From assembly GCA_002077045.2 (NCBI GenBank), contig KZ111146.1, positions 1,144,050-1,208,049 on the forward strand: a stretch of DNA of 64,000 nt, in the 5' to 3' direction. The position numbers and the translations under genes are program-made. Position 1 is the stretch's first letter. Each line of letters opens with the position of its first letter. Under the pieces are notes generated by a model. It worked only from the letters and a program-made list of their open reading frames with translations. It made no database searches and was not told where the DNA came from. Origin of the DNA: Rachicladosporium sp. CCFEE 5018. Taxonomy: Eukaryota > Ascomycota > Dothideomycetes > Cladosporiales > Cladosporiaceae. Below are positions 1-9,021 of this stretch, one piece after another.

Positions 1-8
1 GCACTAGC

Positions 9-1517
9 TCAGAACTTCTGCCTACCCAATGTCGGCCGCCAGTCGAGCGGATGCGTCTCCTCAGTCGCATTCTCATCCTGCTTCCACATCTTGATGGTCT
101 TGTCCGCCTCTCCAGTGATCAACCTCAGCCCACTCAAATCAAACATCGAGCTCATGATCCCCGCCTCCGCGTCCAGCGATCCAGGCTGCGCGACCGAGTC
201 CTCATATTGGAATCGATGGCCCGTCTTCCAATCCCAGAACGCGACGCTCCCGTTATCGCCACCAGAGAATAGCACATTGTCGTCGTTGACTGATAGTGAA
301 TTGATCACAGAGTTGTGTCCCTCGAAATTCTGCATGAACTCTCCCTTCGGACAGAGCCACTGCTTGACCTGGCCTGGCGACGCTGATGCGAATGTATACT
401 CCGACGGATGTATCGCAAGATCCCGCACGCCTTTCTTGTGATGCGTGAGCACGCCCATAGTCTTGCCAGCAGCCAGATCGTACATCCGCACAGTGCTGTC
501 TAGCGATGAAGAGATGATCTGTGGATCTGTCGCCTGCGTCGACACGTTCGTCACCGTCCCCTTGTGCCCGCCAAGGACGTGTATGTTGCTCCGTGACCGC
601 ATATCCCACACCCTCACGACACCGTCCCGTCCTCCAGTGCACAGCACATCCAGCGTCGGATGCAGACTCATCGTATACACTCCCGACAGATGCCCATGAT
701 AATGCCGTATCACCTTGTTCGTCTCCAGATCCCAGCACTTCACCATCTTGTCCTCTGCACAGGAGAAAAGATACGGATGTCTCGGCGACACAGCCAACCC
801 TCGCACAGTACTGATATGTCCAGTGAGCGTGAGCTTCAGCGTGCCAGACCTCAGGTCCCAGATCTTGATCGTTCGGTCCCCGGCTCCGCTGGCGAACCAC
901 TGGTTTCCTGGCTCTATGGCGAGTGCTCGCACCCAAGCGAGATGACCTGAGATGACGCGGAAGAGCTTCCAAGGCGCGTGCCAGGTGGGCTTTTGTTGGC
1001 GTACTGTGTCTCTGCGCACGAGGCTGTTACCAGGTAGCTCTCTCTGCGGTGTAGGGCCATTTGCATTTGGCGGCGGTCGCGCAGTGCCATTGATCCTCGT
1101 CAGCGCCGTAGTAGTCGTGCTATTCGCCCGTGACTCCTTCGCCGTTACATCCTCAATCATCTTCGCCATCTGCGGATCTGATGCTTGCTCCTCGGCTTTC
1201 GCCTTCTTCCGTCGCGCTAGTATGCCTGCTTGAGCATTCGCTTGCTTTGCCGCGAGAGCTGCAGGGAGTTCCCGCACTGAGTCGTACTCGTTCCGTATCC
1301 GGGCTGCTACGCTAGCTCGTTGCGCGAGGTCTGCGGGAGAAGTTGTGGGAGGTGCTATGGAGGGTTGGGGAAAGTTCTGCAGCGCGCTGGACGAGCCATA
1401 GTCGGCGGCGAAGACTTCGCGGGTACGTTTTGCGGAGCGGCGGACGGCGATGGCGGCTTGCTGGGAGATGTGTGAAGGTATTGAGGGCTGGCTGATTGGG
1501 GTACTTGTTTCCGCCAT
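9..1517 (-). CDS. PRP46: Pre-mRNA-splicing factor PRP46 / PLRG1 (WD40), segment A
   Basis: This 502-residue protein is uninterrupted from the ATG at 1517 to the TGA at 9. The first ~180 residues are polar and Ala/Arg-rich. Residues ~185-490 form a WD40 propeller with successive GH...WD units (for example GHLAWVRAL, DRTIKIWDL, GHISTVRGLAVSP, DKMVKCWDLETNKVIRHYHGH). The order and spelling of these repeats are characteristic of PRP46/PLRG1, a core component of the nineteen complex (Prp19/CDC5L) that activates the spliceosome in the nucleus. The length fits fungal PRP46 proteins. The start is supported by the other copy, where the same ATG is kept and upstream sequence diverges. The 3' 617 bp of coding sequence are identical in segment B, and differences increase towards the 5' end. 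Confidence 0.95.
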   Translation of the reverse strand: MAETSTPISQPSIPSHISQQAAIAVRRSAKRTREVFAADYGSSSALQNFPQPSIAPPTTSPADLAQRASVAARIRNEYDSVRELPAALAAKQANAQAGILARRKKAKAEEQASDPQMAKMIEDVTAKESRANSTTTTALTRINGTARPPPNANGPTPQRELPGNSLVRRDTVRQQKPTWHAPWKLFRVISGHLAWVRALAIEPGNQWFASGAGDRTIKIWDLRSGTLKLTLTGHISTVRGLAVSPRHPYLFSCAEDKMVKCWDLETNKVIRHYHGHLSGVYTMSLHPTLDVLCTGGRDGVVRVWDMRSRSNIHVLGGHKGTVTNVSTQATDPQIISSSLDSTVRMYDLAAGKTMGVLTHHKKGVRDLAIHPSEYTFASASPGQVKQWLCPKGEFMQNFEGHNSVINSLSVNDDNVLFSGGDNGSVAFWDWKTGHRFQYEDSVAQPGSLDAEAGIMSSMFDLSGLRLITGEADKTIKMWKQDENATEETHPLDWRPTLGRQKF

Positions 1518-1792
1518 GGCAGTGAAGTCTCTCCAAGCCGTGCGTCGATTAGTTGTCCCTTATCGCGTGCCGCCTCTTTCGAATTGCGATCGCAAGCTCG
1601 ACTAGTGATGGTTCTACGTAGGAGTGTGCACCAACATGCAAAGATGCCCATTCGAAGCACATGAGTCGCGTATATGCAAGTAATTTACACTTTGCGCTAG
1701 ACCTTCCTGCCGCATCGGGCATCGATTCGGAAGTGAATACAGATCTTTCCTGGTTGGACCTTTGCTTACATATATCGGGACTGCAAAAGAGA
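1518..1792. promoter_or_regulatory. Divergent promoter region between PRP46 and the small membrane-protein gene
   Basis: These 275 bases lie between two divergently oriented start codons, so both promoters must be here. The part from about 1740 to 1790 is unalignable with its counterpart in segment B (30380-30450), which has 15 net extra bases and different sequence. No specific element is claimed. Confidence 0.4.
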
Positions 1793-2224
1793 ATGCCGCC
1801 TATACTACATCCCCGCTCGCGGTCAACAAGTACACTCTTCACAACGACACTGGCTGTCTCGTTCCTAGTAGTCGGCATACCCCATCTCCTACCCTGTCCG
1901 GTAAACCCTCGACAGTTCGCCGACTCGATTGAGGGCCCAGACGGACAGCCTGGCAAGCGAAGAAGACGGAAGAAGAGTGTCGAGGAGAGTGGTGAGCAGT
2001 CAGAGGCTACTGGATCGATCGACAAGAGTGGCAAAATGTCAAGCAGATCAGATCGGGAATGTCCTGTGCCGAAACCGGGTGGATTGGTGGGACGTATCAT
2101 GGGGTTCACGCAACAAGAGAGGGAGAAGCCGCTTCAGGTGGTCATCAAGGATTTGAAGCAAGCGAGGCATGGTGAGAAGAGGGTGGAGGTCGTGGCGTCA
2201 GAGGGAAGTCAGACTTCTCCATGA
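1793..2224 (+). CDS. Small single-pass membrane protein, unknown function, segment A
   Basis: This 143-residue protein starts at MPPILHPRSR. A hydrophobic stretch at about residues 15-36 ends in HLLPCPVNPR, followed by a highly charged tail with a basic RRRRKK run near residue 60. The topology looks like a signal-anchor or mitochondrial inner-membrane small protein with a soluble C-terminal tail. I do not recognise the family. The frame stays open 44 codons upstream to an earlier ATG at 1661, but that extension is lost in segment B, so 1793 is preferred. The gene is intact in both copies. The last ~150 bases are clearly more divergent between copies than the first 280, with substitutions such as V/M, T/A, L/I and Q/Y. 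Confidence 0.7.
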   Translation: MPPILHPRSRSTSTLFTTTLAVSFLVVGIPHLLPCPVNPRQFADSIEGPDGQPGKRRRRKKSVEESGEQSEATGSIDKSGKMSSRSDRECPVPKPGGLVGRIMGFTQQEREKPLQVVIKDLKQARHGEKRVEVVASEGSQTSP

Positions 2225-2778
2225 AGGGGTACACCTGATGGTACTGTATAACGAAGCGATGCATAGAAGCGTTCGCAAGACTCGACCGTACCGTTGGAAG
2301 GGATTGGCAATTACTATGAATCCGGTCGCTACGGTGGTGGCGGCGAAATGAACGGGAAACGCCTACCACCGTCAAATACGGACCCTCTTCGAGAGAGCCC
2401 TGTACTCTTCCCGTGGGCAATATGCTGAGATTGCGGCGTGCAAACGGAGACGCGTCGCAGGAGCGTCTGATGTTGCTTGTTCGTGGTTAGCTGGAGGGAT
2501 GTGGATGAGAGAGCGGGCATGGCGAACAGTCAGCTGAATGCGGCGACAGGCGTCCAGCGGAAGCTGACTCGCGTGCAAAGAAATGAGGACGAATGCACGG
2601 CTTTCGTCGCGATTACTTCACGCATGAACGCGTGCAGTCAAGCCTGGGTCGCACCTTCTGCAACGTGGGGCTACGCACCTTCCTCACCTTGCACGCCACT
2701 TCACTTCCGAAGTCGACGAACACTGCGCTTCCAAGACATTGATCGCGGAACACTTCGCATACTCTACACCACATCGAC
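2225..2778. other. Intergenic region, strongly divergent between segments A and B
   Basis: There is no convincing gene in these 554 bases. The sequence aligns only patchily with 30883-31424 of segment B, whereas other intergenic stretches of the block keep about 97% identity. It contains the promoter of the downstream Myb-like gene. No transposon hallmarks (terminal repeats, target duplication) were seen at its edges. Confidence 0.6.
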
Positions 2779-3810
2779 ATGGGCCGACTCGCGACTGCTG
2801 TTGCCGCTGCGGGCGCAGACGCCATCAACATCCCTCCCATCAGGGAGCTGCCGAGGATTTCACTGTTTGACGCACTCATGCCGAAGTCGTTGAGCGACCT
2901 TGGGAAGGCAGTCAAAGCCGTCAAGGTGAGTGTCCATCTCTTGATCTCATCCCTCCAGCCTAAGGTGATTAAGGCTGACCCGTGAAAGCCACCTGCAAAA
3001 GAAGAAGTTTCGCCGAGAGCTCCTGTCACCTACTATGAAATCAAGAAGAATCGCAACGGTCCACGCTCTCTCGTTGCGCATCGTGGCGCAATCGCAAGCA
3101 TCCATGATGAGAAAGTGACCGAAATGACCGTCAAGAAAGATCATTCCGGTGGTCAGAAGGCAAACGGCAACGGCGACACTGGCAACCAGCCGAAAGCTGG
3201 AGCCAGCGCAGAGAGCATGGATGCTTTCAGGGGAAACGATGTCCCTTGGACCGCTGACGAGGATGCGAAGATCAAGGCGATGAAGGTCGAGGGGAAGACA
3301 TGGAATGAGATTGCTACGGAGCTGAATAGGGCTAAGGGGCAGGTCTCTGCTCGGTTCAGGGAGATCAACACCGAGGAAGGTGCAGGTAACACCAATGGTC
3401 AGGCAAAGGATAAGGCTCAGAAGAATGGCAACGATGTCAACAAGCAGAGTGGCGACCAGAATGATGCTAACGCCTCGAACAAAGGTGGAGGCAAGAAGGG
3501 AAAGAAAGATAAAGCTGCCAACGACAACGCCACCAAGCAAGATATGAAGCCCAACAATCAGAAGTCGCAGCCCTCAAAGATGGCTGCTGAAGACGCCCGC
3601 TTCACTATGGCCGACTGGCAGACCCTTCAGGAAGACGATCTTTTCAGCTTCGGCGAGCTGCAGTGTCTCAGCGAGATCATCGCCAAGGACCCTGAGATGA
3701 GCTGGCCACGCATCGCGGCGCGCTTCTTTGACATCACTGGGAGACGAGTGCACGCTGACGATGTGAGGGAGAAGTTTGAGGGACTGGCAGAGAAAGCGTA
3801 TGGAGGTTGA
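2779..3810 (+). CDS. Myb/SANT-like nuclear protein, segment A (one intron)
   Basis: Two exons, 2779-2925 and 2989-3810, encode 322 residues. The 63 bp intron starts GTGAGT, has a CTGAC branch-like motif at 2975-2979 and ends in AAAG. Both exons are in phase 0. Residues ~134-175 look like a SANT/Myb repeat, with spaced tryptophans in PWTADEDAKI and KTWNEIATEL followed by a basic helix. The middle (about 180-260) is Lys/Asn/Gly-rich and probably disordered. Residues ~269-322 (SEIIAKDPEMSWPRIAARFF and following) may be a second SANT-like helical unit. This suggests a DNA- or chromatin-binding protein, but no target or pathway can be inferred. Compared with segment B, residues ~1-240 are highly diverged while the C-terminal ~80 are nearly identical. 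Confidence 0.8.
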
Positions 3811-4572
3811 GTATCGACGACTGTTGCCCCGAGGAGCGCGTGAGGGCCTGGTGGGCTCCCTGAGAAGGATTCCTGACTCTGACTTCGAGCCATTACCATG
3901 CTGTGCTATTGATAGTCCGCAGCCCAACTGAACCTCCAGGACAAGACAATGGGTCAGTGGAAGTGTTACGAGACCCTCGTTGGCTTCTTTCGGTCCACTC
4001 CGGCTACCAGACTTAGACCCTCCAGGCGGCGTGGAGCGTGCTGCTCTGTGGCATGGAGAATCCCACTAGGACATATGATGAGATGAGTCGTGTGTTCAGT
4101 CGATTGCCCGATGAGGCTATAGATAGTATTCGGAAGTAGCACTGTGAAACTCATTGACCAGACTATTCTCATCCCATGCTCTAATATCTCTACCTCGGGT
4201 TCATTGAGTCGTAATCAACGCTCTTGCATCATCACATTCGCATTCGTTCATGGCACTGTGCTATTCATGTAGGTGGTGAGCCAGATGAGGTCCACATAAC
4301 CTTCGTACTGCTGCATCTGAACAGCATTCGTGCATTTAGCTACCCAAGTGTCCACATGGGACCTAGTCACACGCATTGTAATCACTTAGCGCCCATGGAA
4401 ATGTGGGGTTTCAAGAGGTGAAGTCGAAGAAAGAAGCTAAATTAGGTCTGCAAAGATCTGCACTGCCACAGCACAAACTGCCCGATCGGGGTATCTCGCA
4501 CGAAATGTCTCCTCTAAACGTCAAATTTGCGCCAATCATACATTGGGCTGAAGAAGTGCACGGACGAAGTGC
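3811..4572. other. Convergent intergenic region, 762 bases
   Basis: This lies between the stop codons of two convergent genes and should hold both 3' untranslated regions. It is about 97% identical to 32448-33208 of segment B. Short open frames here do not stay open or conserve residues in both copies. No RNA gene or repeat was recognised. Confidence 0.5.
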
Positions 4573-5847
4573 TCAACTCGCTTGCTGGGTCTTAGTTCGG
4601 CCACGCCTCCGCTTCACAGGAGATCTCGCATCTGTTCCGGAGGTTTGGTCACCACGTGTCTCTGATGCGTCTGCCGGTAGATATTCTTGATCTTCGGGGT
4701 CCTCGCCGTCCGCGTCTGCATCGGTAGTCTGCCGGGAGCTCGTCTCCTCGTCGCGACCCTTGATGCCGCGGATCGCGCCGTGGGCTCCCTTTCGGGCACG
4801 CTCGCCTAGGTGGTGGACTTCGTTCTCCTCTTCGAGATCTCGGACGAGCGTCGTGGTGTCTTTGCACGTTGAACCGAATACAAGATCCAGAAGTCCAGTG
4901 TGCCCGAAGTTGCACACGTCTCCTTGTTTTGCGGTAACGAAGTGTGCATCTGTACGCCTCGCCATGCCGGCTAGTATGATACTCGATGGTAGGACTGCGT
5001 AGCCAGAGTTGATGAGGAGGTCCTCGAGGCTGATCAATGCGACGAAGATGTGCCAGGTGAGGACGTGGAAGCGGAACAGGTACGCCGGGAGGAACGCCGG
5101 GACCCAGACAGCTAGAAGGTAGCAGACTGGGTGATCGTATGCAGCGACAACGCTAAATGGCAGTCGAACGCTATGCTGCCACTGCAGATGCCATGTTTTG
5201 AGTGGCGAGTCGTAAGTGTGCAACAGGTAGCGATGCACCAAGTAGTGCACCACACCCCTTACAGCTATGGCCTTGAGCAGATCTTTGGCGATATTCCAAG
5301 GTAGCGGCACCATCGATGTGACCTTCAAGATGCTACGAGCATGCAGGAAGTCTGTGGTGAGGACCTCGAGAGCAGCTTGCAATGCGATAGCCAATAGTAC
5401 GTTGAGTGTAGCAACACCCGCGATCTTCAGCATGCGCTCGCGGCCGAGCGAAGAAGGCAGGTGCTTGTCGCCGTAGGCTTTGATGCCCTTGCTGGCACTT
5501 GGTACGGCCGCATCGAAGCCGAGGGAAGCTAGAGCTGGCAGCAGGAAGAACAATAGACGGACAGCAAGTGTGCCGTACGCTTCCACGTTCAGCGGATCAT
5601 GCGTCAAGATCAACGAGCTCCAGGTCATCCAGAAGAGTAACAGATTGACTGACGTGCTGGTTCCCCCAAAGACAGGTAGAGCCAGAAACGACAGAAGAGG
5701 TAAAGGTAGTGATATGAAGCTTGTGACCTTTGACATAAGACTGCCGTATACCTGCGAGAGACTTGTTGGGAAGCCATATGATCGACCTTGCATGTAGCCA
5801 TTGAAGTACATCGCGTTGTCGCGTAGGCTTTGCACAATGGCTGCCAT
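4573..5847 (-). CDS. Fatty-acid-hydroxylase / sterol-desaturase superfamily membrane protein, segment A
   Basis: This is a 424-residue, intronless gene. Hydrophobic segments at about 45-62, 65-85, 95-115 and 140-160, and again around 235-290, indicate a polytopic, probably ER, membrane protein. Histidine clusters typical of the di-iron hydroxylase superfamily are at ~199-210 (HYLVHRYLLH), ~219-226 (WHLQWQHS) and ~302-320 (HFVTAKQGDVCNFGH). The C-terminal box lacks a canonical HxxHH, so the substrate and even activity are uncertain. It could be a divergent ERG3/ERG25-like or lipid hydroxylase. The final ~80 residues are charged and disordered. The ATG at 5847 is kept in segment B. Confidence 0.75.
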   Translation of the reverse strand: MAAIVQSLRDNAMYFNGYMQGRSYGFPTSLSQVYGSLMSKVTSFISLPLPLLSFLALPVFGGTSTSVNLLLFWMTWSSLILTHDPLNVEAYGTLAVRLLFFLLPALASLGFDAAVPSASKGIKAYGDKHLPSSLGRERMLKIAGVATLNVLLAIALQAALEVLTTDFLHARSILKVTSMVPLPWNIAKDLLKAIAVRGVVHYLVHRYLLHTYDSPLKTWHLQWQHSVRLPFSVVAAYDHPVCYLLAVWVPAFLPAYLFRFHVLTWHIFVALISLEDLLINSGYAVLPSSIILAGMARRTDAHFVTAKQGDVCNFGHTGLLDLVFGSTCKDTTTLVRDLEEENEVHHLGERARKGAHGAIRGIKGRDEETSSRQTTDADADGEDPEDQEYLPADASETRGDQTSGTDARSPVKRRRGRTKTQQAS

Positions 5848-7213
5848 CCTGTGCGGTATTGGATTACTGAACGGTACTCGAGATACCGAACGCGTTCACA
5901 AGCATCTCTGGATCGACGCGGATTGGCCGAAGTGGATTAGTCAACGCACAACAATGGCTGCATAGGGCTGTCGCGTATAGATCCCGATAATGCTGCCGCT
6001 ATCAGAGTGTTGCGGGCGGGTCGAGCTCGGTGCCAGTCGGTGCGAGCGCAATGTTACAGTTGTTGTGATGAGTAAACTGAGGTGGTGAGAGTGTGACGCC
6101 ATCTTGGCCATGTGGCTTGCGATTTAGCGAGATCCGAATTGTCATCGGAACCTGACGCCGCACGATCTCCTCCAGACTATCGGTCTCTATTCCTACGACC
6201 ACGACTCGAGCGTCCGTTCGGATGGCAGTCCGCGGTCGACCTGCGTCTGCTAGGTGATCAACGATACGATTACATCGTACTACAATTGCCATGCTGAGGG
6301 CGGCTCATCACTGCAAGCAAGCCACCAACAGCTTTGCTGCCCATTGAGGTCGAACTCAGCCCCATTATTCAATACCGTACCTCTAACGTTCACGCCATGC
6401 GCCGATGAGAGCGTCGTCTGGCTGCCGAATCTAGCTCCAATGTGGTAACGACCCGGGGTCGCCTATCGAGCAAGGCCGGCGCTACGTTAGAAGGGAGAAT
6501 GCCATCTTCGCACCACCATGTCAAGGTGACATCGAATAGAGCGACTTCAATGCACCCGTCAGGGCTGAAGGAGCTGTTTGTATGACCGACGATCCGCTCT
6601 GCAACCGGACTTGCATACGCCAAGCACGACGAAGCTGTTGGTTATCTCAGCAATTGCGTAGAACGCACTTCTGCTTACCCACCCGCGCAAGCGGGCCGAG
6701 CTGCATTACGTGCTCCCCCGACCTTCTTTGCTTTAGCTAAGATCCGCAATATCCTGACGAGGTCGCCTGCAGGTCGATTTCCAAATAGCAGCCTTATGCT
6801 AGCTAATCACCATGCACCTTACTCGTAAATCGATTGACTGTCCACCAATAAGATCGAGCGTCATATGCTCGGATTTAGGCAGGTATGGCCTACTTCGACC
6901 GTAGCCATGGTGGCAGCACCGAGACGCTACTAGATCGATCTGTGAGTGATGACATGAGGGAGATGTAATCACAGACCGACTACTAGATGTAAGTGGCAGT
7001 ATTTCGTATGCCATCCCCTTACGATGCATAACAGCTCATAGCAGCTTCTTTTTGCGGGTCTGCAACTCACTCGTTGGCATCTACATATATTCTGTGCGTA
7101 TATCCTTTAGCTTCGTGGCGTTTGGTTGCCACCTCAATATATCCGACAAAGACTCCCCGGTTAGCCACTGGCACGATCGATCGTACTTTCGCCACAGAAT
7201 ATTACAAACCCAG
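5848..7213. other. Long divergent intergenic region, 1.37 kb
   Basis: This separates two divergently transcribed genes and should contain both promoters and long 5' leaders. Minus-strand open frames at 6002-6292 and 6390-6623 exist, but differences from segment B are mostly amino-acid-changing and one frame stops early in B. They are therefore unlikely to be genes. A small perfect hairpin lies at 6682-6695 (stem CCCGC/GCGGG, loop GCAA). Nothing else was recognised. Confidence 0.5.
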
Positions 7214-8179
7214 ATGGGAAACCCACAGTACGGATACGACATGCCCTCGCCCGCTCAACGTAGGGGCAATCCGTCCCATTCGCCGCCAGTCTCCTCTATC
7301 GAAGCGTTCAGAATCACTACCACCAACGAGAATTGGAGAGGCAAGAACGATCCGGCCGAACGCCGACGTATTCAGAACCGCATCAACCAACGCGCATTCC
7401 GCGAACGACAGCGTGCAGGCGAGTCGTCGAAGTCATATCGACCTCGGAGCAACTCTGCGGCGACTTCTCGCTCTCCTGGGACGCCACTGGCGTTAAGCGA
7501 GAACGAAGGCTCCGATCGAGGCACTGACGACGAGAGTGACAAGGAGGACAGTGGCAGCGATGAGGAAGATCAAGACGATGACGACGCTAAAGAACACGGC
7601 TCAGACGACAGCAGCGGACGTACTGGTAGGCAACCATCGCCGGCCACACTTCAACTTCGGGCCCAGGCTTCCGCGCAAGGCAGAGACGAACTCGCTCAAC
7701 TCATCAATCGCAACTTCATGCAAGCGGTCGTAGCCAACGCTCGCCATCTGGATCTCAACCCAGCGGCCCTCCGCGCCGGCACTGCGACGCTCACCCCTCG
7801 ACCTCGAAACCCTACAACCTGCCCCGCGACCCTCAAACCGATCGAATTGCAATATCAGCTCCCCCACGACCCATTAATCGACACAATTCCACACCCCCGT
7901 CTCCGCTTCAACATCCTCCGTGCGGTCGCGACACGTCGGCTCGATCCCTCACGCTTCAGCTCATGCATGCGCCTCTCAGGGACCATGCACAACCTGAACG
8001 GCGAGCCAAAACGCGGTGGCCTGATCGTCTGGACGCAAACACCTGATGTTCTGGCCAGCTGGGAGCTGAGCGAAGGTTTCATGGGGATCTGGGGGTATCT
8101 GCTTGAAGGGTGTGACGACTTCATTAGAGCGAGCAATGTCTGGCGCGGTAGGAGAGGGGAAGCGTTGTTCCCTGTCTGA
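7214..8179 (+). CDS. bZIP transcription factor with DUF3425-type C-terminal domain, segment A
   Basis: This 321-residue protein has a basic region at residues 46-69 (DPAERRRIQNRINQRAFRER), the signature of the fungal AP-1/DUF3425 bZIP class. There is little leucine-zipper continuation: an acidic Ser/Asp/Glu-rich linker follows at about 95-135. The C-terminal domain (about 215-315, with IPHPRLRFNILRAV and WELSEGFMGIWGYLLEGCDD) matches the DUF3425 helical domain found in fungal bZIP-like regulators. It is expected to be a nuclear DNA-binding regulator with unknown targets. The ATG at 7214 is chosen because the upstream extension is not open in segment B. No intron is seen. The copy in B differs by a few percent, mostly in the linker. 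Confidence 0.88.
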   Translation: MGNPQYGYDMPSPAQRRGNPSHSPPVSSIEAFRITTTNENWRGKNDPAERRRIQNRINQRAFRERQRAGESSKSYRPRSNSAATSRSPGTPLALSENEGSDRGTDDESDKEDSGSDEEDQDDDDAKEHGSDDSSGRTGRQPSPATLQLRAQASAQGRDELAQLINRNFMQAVVANARHLDLNPAALRAGTATLTPRPRNPTTCPATLKPIELQYQLPHDPLIDTIPHPRLRFNILRAVATRRLDPSRFSSCMRLSGTMHNLNGEPKRGGLIVWTQTPDVLASWELSEGFMGIWGYLLEGCDDFIRASNVWRGRRGEALFPV

Positions 8180-9021
8180 AGTGGACTGATTGTGGTGCAA
8201 TGGGTGGCGTCGGTCGAAAAGTGGACCTCGGCTGGAGAGGGCGGGATTTTGATGTTAGCGACGGCGCTGGGGAGCATGTGGTGATTTGTGAAGTATGACG
8301 GATTACCTGGAGGCAGACACATTCGCTTTCCGGGATGGGGTAGAAGGCGTTCTGGTGACAATTCATTGCTTTGGGAGACGATTTGGAATGCATGGACGGC
8401 ACGTTGCACGGATGTCTTTAGAGACGAAGTCGCGCACATTGGCTGTATATACACACTCGCTCGGAGAATTTCAATCAGGTCGGCGTTTGATATTATGGCA
8501 GATGTTACACCATACAATTGAGGGCCTCACGGGTCAGTAGTCAAGTCAATACGTGTGTCTCATTTCCTCTCTACTCAAAGAGCACGCCCTTGGCGCAAGT
8601 CCGCACATTACATCACTTCTCCATCTCGCAGCAAGGCAACGCAAACGCCATCCTCAACGTCAATCTTGGGGTATCTCCGAAGCAAGCTCATCCTGCACCC
8701 GAATGTAAAGAGCCAACAATCCCATCGCTATGCAAGAAGCCCAAAATCCAAGACGCGGAAGAGTGAGATTGGTACTGTACGACACAAAAGATCGATTGTA
8801 AGGACGCTACTAGGAAATCCGTGCTGATATGCGTGTATCAAAAAGGTCCAGAAAGCATGAGCAGAGAAGGGGTATAGTTCTGTCCATGCGAATACATCCG
8901 AAGTGTTCCGTAAGCCAACGCCAGTTGAAGTTGCGTATCCTGGAGTTAGATGTGATCGGTGGGAGCTCGATTGCGAGCCCGAAGGGTGGTGTCATGCAGT
9001 GGGCACAGTCGGCTCGTAATT
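8180..9021. other. Convergent intergenic region, 842 bases
   Basis: This holds the 3' ends of the bZIP gene and the RSC7-like gene. Open frames on the plus strand at 8518-8827 are low-complexity and unsupported. Segment C begins inside this stretch (its first base equals position 8665). The A/B differences here, and two more inside the following gene's end, are the last ones before the identical tract. Confidence 0.5.

Noticed and set aside
6002..6623. Two minus-strand open frames (96 and 77 codons) between the hydroxylase-like and bZIP genes
   Set aside because: Comparison with segment B shows mostly amino-acid-changing differences and an early stop in one of them, the opposite of what the real genes show.
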